DNA from: Siphonodentalium dalli
Taxonomy: Eukaryota; Mollusca; Scaphopoda; Gadilida; Siphonodentaliidae
Direction: 5' to 3'
Length of the DNA: 64,000 bases
NCBI GenBank assembly: GCA_032622095.1
Contig: CP136064.1
Location: 2,666,001 to 2,730,000 of the forward strand
Shown here: positions 62,914-64,000 of the stretch, one piece after another
How the letters are laid out: every line of letters begins with the position of its first letter
How positions within the stretch are numbered: position 1 is the stretch's first letter
Notes under the pieces: generated by a model
What the model saw: only the letters and a program-made list of their open reading frames with translations
What the model was told of the DNA's origin: nothing
The model's database searches: none
Program-made: the position numbers and the translations under genes

Positions 62914-63015
62914 CTGGCTTATGACATAATACCCTATATGATACAAATGTGGCAAACCGTCCCCAAATTACTGTAAATGCTGTTCCTTGCAATACACATG
63001 TCTTAAATATTTCAG

Positions 63016-63198
63016 ATCTCTGATTGCTATAGATGTCGAAAGACATTCAAGAAAATACGGTATAGAAACCATCATGTAAGAGAACTACATTATAAGCCAG
63101 GACTTATAGAACGTTTTGACTGCAACTACAAGTGCAACAGGTGGGGAAATCTTTCGATCCACATGAAGAGAATTCATCATGGTTGTGGAGGTTTGTAA
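63016..63198 (+). CDS. two-finger C2H2 zinc-finger terminal exon, copy C
   Basis: Acceptor AATATTTCAG ends at 63015. Sixty codons run to TAA at 63196-63198. Finger 1 is canonical: CYRC, twelve residues (RKTFKKIRYRNH) and HVRELH. Finger 2 has lost its first ligand: ERFDC where copy B has ECFDC (CGT for TGT). The rest (NRWGNLSI, HMKRIH) is intact and identical in DNA to copy B. Exon entry lacks the Met found in A and B (ATCTCT for ATGGCT), so it can only be translated as part of a spliced message. The AATAAA at 63390-63395 is in the same place as in A. Confidence 0.62.
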   Translation: MSDCYRCRKTFKKIRYRNHHVRELHYKPGLIERFDCNYKCNRWGNLSIHMKRIHHGCGGL

Positions 63199-63462
63199 AA
63201 CAGTTAGAAATATAATTATAAATATAACCTGGTCTTACTAAATTGATTTATCTACTTAGTTCTTTATAAAATTTGATGTTTAGTGATTAAGTAGATAGAT
63301 TCTAAGGCTGTAATGATTCACAGTGAATTCAATGTATTGCAATGCACTATCAAACGATACATGTATCGTGTCATCTGGTATCTCGATACAATAAATCAAG
63401 TAATTTCTGAAGGTGGTCATGTGTAAACCAGCAATGTTGTCTATAAGGGTATTAACAAAGTT

Positions 63463-63718
63463 GTACTGGTACAATCAAATCTTAAACATTATATGCATAT
63501 TTCCTGAATAGTAGATACTATTACCTCATGGTGTTCACTCGAGTATCAACAAAGTTGTACTGGTACAATCAAATCTTAAAACTTATATGCATATTTCCTG
63601 AATAGTAGATACTATTACCTCATGGTGTTCACTCGAGTATAAATAACGTTGTACTGGTACAAACAAATCTTAAACCTTATATGCATATTTCCTGAATAAT
63701 AGATACTATTAACACATA
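63463..63718 (+). repeat. ~94-bp tandem repeat, copy C tail
   Basis: About three units with TACTGGTACAATCAAAT, TTATATGCATATTTCCTGAA and CATGGTGTTCACTCGAGTAT. The last is truncated at CACATATTG. Confidence 0.75.
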
Positions 63719-64000
63719 TTGTATCTCACGTGACTTTGTTATTGAAATCAAGCTTTCCGATTGATTGGCTACTCGACTCTATTAGTCGTAGTTGCATACT
63801 ACGCCTTCAAGTCTCTCCCATCGTGCACTATGCATATGTAGTTTTGACTACTAAAAATAGTAACGAACACTACATCAAACTTTGTTCTGAAACTACTTGT
63901 TATTTCGCCGCTGATCCAACTTAAAGCTTCAGTAAGGCAAACATCAATTGTCTGACCTTAGTAAAAGTTGAAAATAGTAGTTTCCTACTGCTAAATCAAA
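63719..64000. other. right edge, no supported gene
   Basis: Sequence after copy C. A 64-codon + frame (63730-63924) has no recognisable features. Nothing else stands out before the window ends. Confidence 0.4.

Larger units (their letters stand above)
62914..63718 (+). repeat. zinc-finger exon segment, copy C
   Basis: Begins at CTGGCTTATGACATAATACC, matching copy A from 50368, and stays aligned through exon, 3' flank and three 94-bp repeats to about TATTAACACAT. It is shorter at the 5' side than A and B by ~500 bp. Confidence 0.85.

Noticed and set aside
62544-62924. 126-codon + frame between zinc-finger segments
   Set aside because: Crosses three unrelated sequence blocks and lacks splice or domain support.

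Overview
The window is non-coding-rich, AT-rich eukaryotic DNA. It has intron-flanked exons with GT/AG splice signals, tandem arrays, MITE-like hairpins, TTAA-, TA- and 8-bp-duplicating DNA transposons, and almost no long ORFs. I infer an animal, probably a marine invertebrate and perhaps a bivalve-type mollusc, from the repeat style. No single sequence here proves the taxon.

Layout. 1-481 is unique left flank. 482-45392 is one tandem array of eighteen ~2.5-kb units. Each unit carries the same 448-nt exon coding for the C-terminal half of a RhoGAP domain (ARHGAP11-like by my reading). A 61-bp segment occurs only between units, so it looks like the scar of the founding duplication. At 46455-46516 lies a short terminal exon whose phase fits the donor of the RhoGAP exon. 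The array therefore seems to sit inside one gene whose earlier exons lie to the left of the window. Splicing two array exons in series would shift frame and hit a stop, so only one copy per mRNA can encode the protein.

45393-49858 is a mosaic of small elements: a 162-bp palindrome, a TTAA-flanked piggyBac-like MITE built from two hairpins, a second hairpin, a foldback element, a G-run array and a 60/76-bp minisatellite. The array units carry the same hairpin family.

49855-64000 holds three paralogous segments (A, B, C). Each has an acceptor, a short exon coding for two C2H2 zinc fingers, a stop and a downstream AATAAA. This is the layout of alternative 3' terminal zinc-finger exons (as in lola-type BTB-ZF genes; inference). 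The A and C flanks are almost identical, but the exons differ at about one base in five. Segment A is separated from B by an 8.8-kb TTAA-bounded element, which contains a 3.6-kb TA-flanked element with clustered AGCACTAAG palindromes and a 3.9-kb element with ~715-bp inverted arms. Segment B is split by a 1.23-kb hAT-like element with a perfect 8-bp target duplication; A and C preserve the empty site.

The strongest leads are the zinc-finger exon divergence bounded by near-identical flanks, and the recent 18-fold amplification of a frame-exclusive RhoGAP exon with its junction scar. All identities quoted are by-eye counts.
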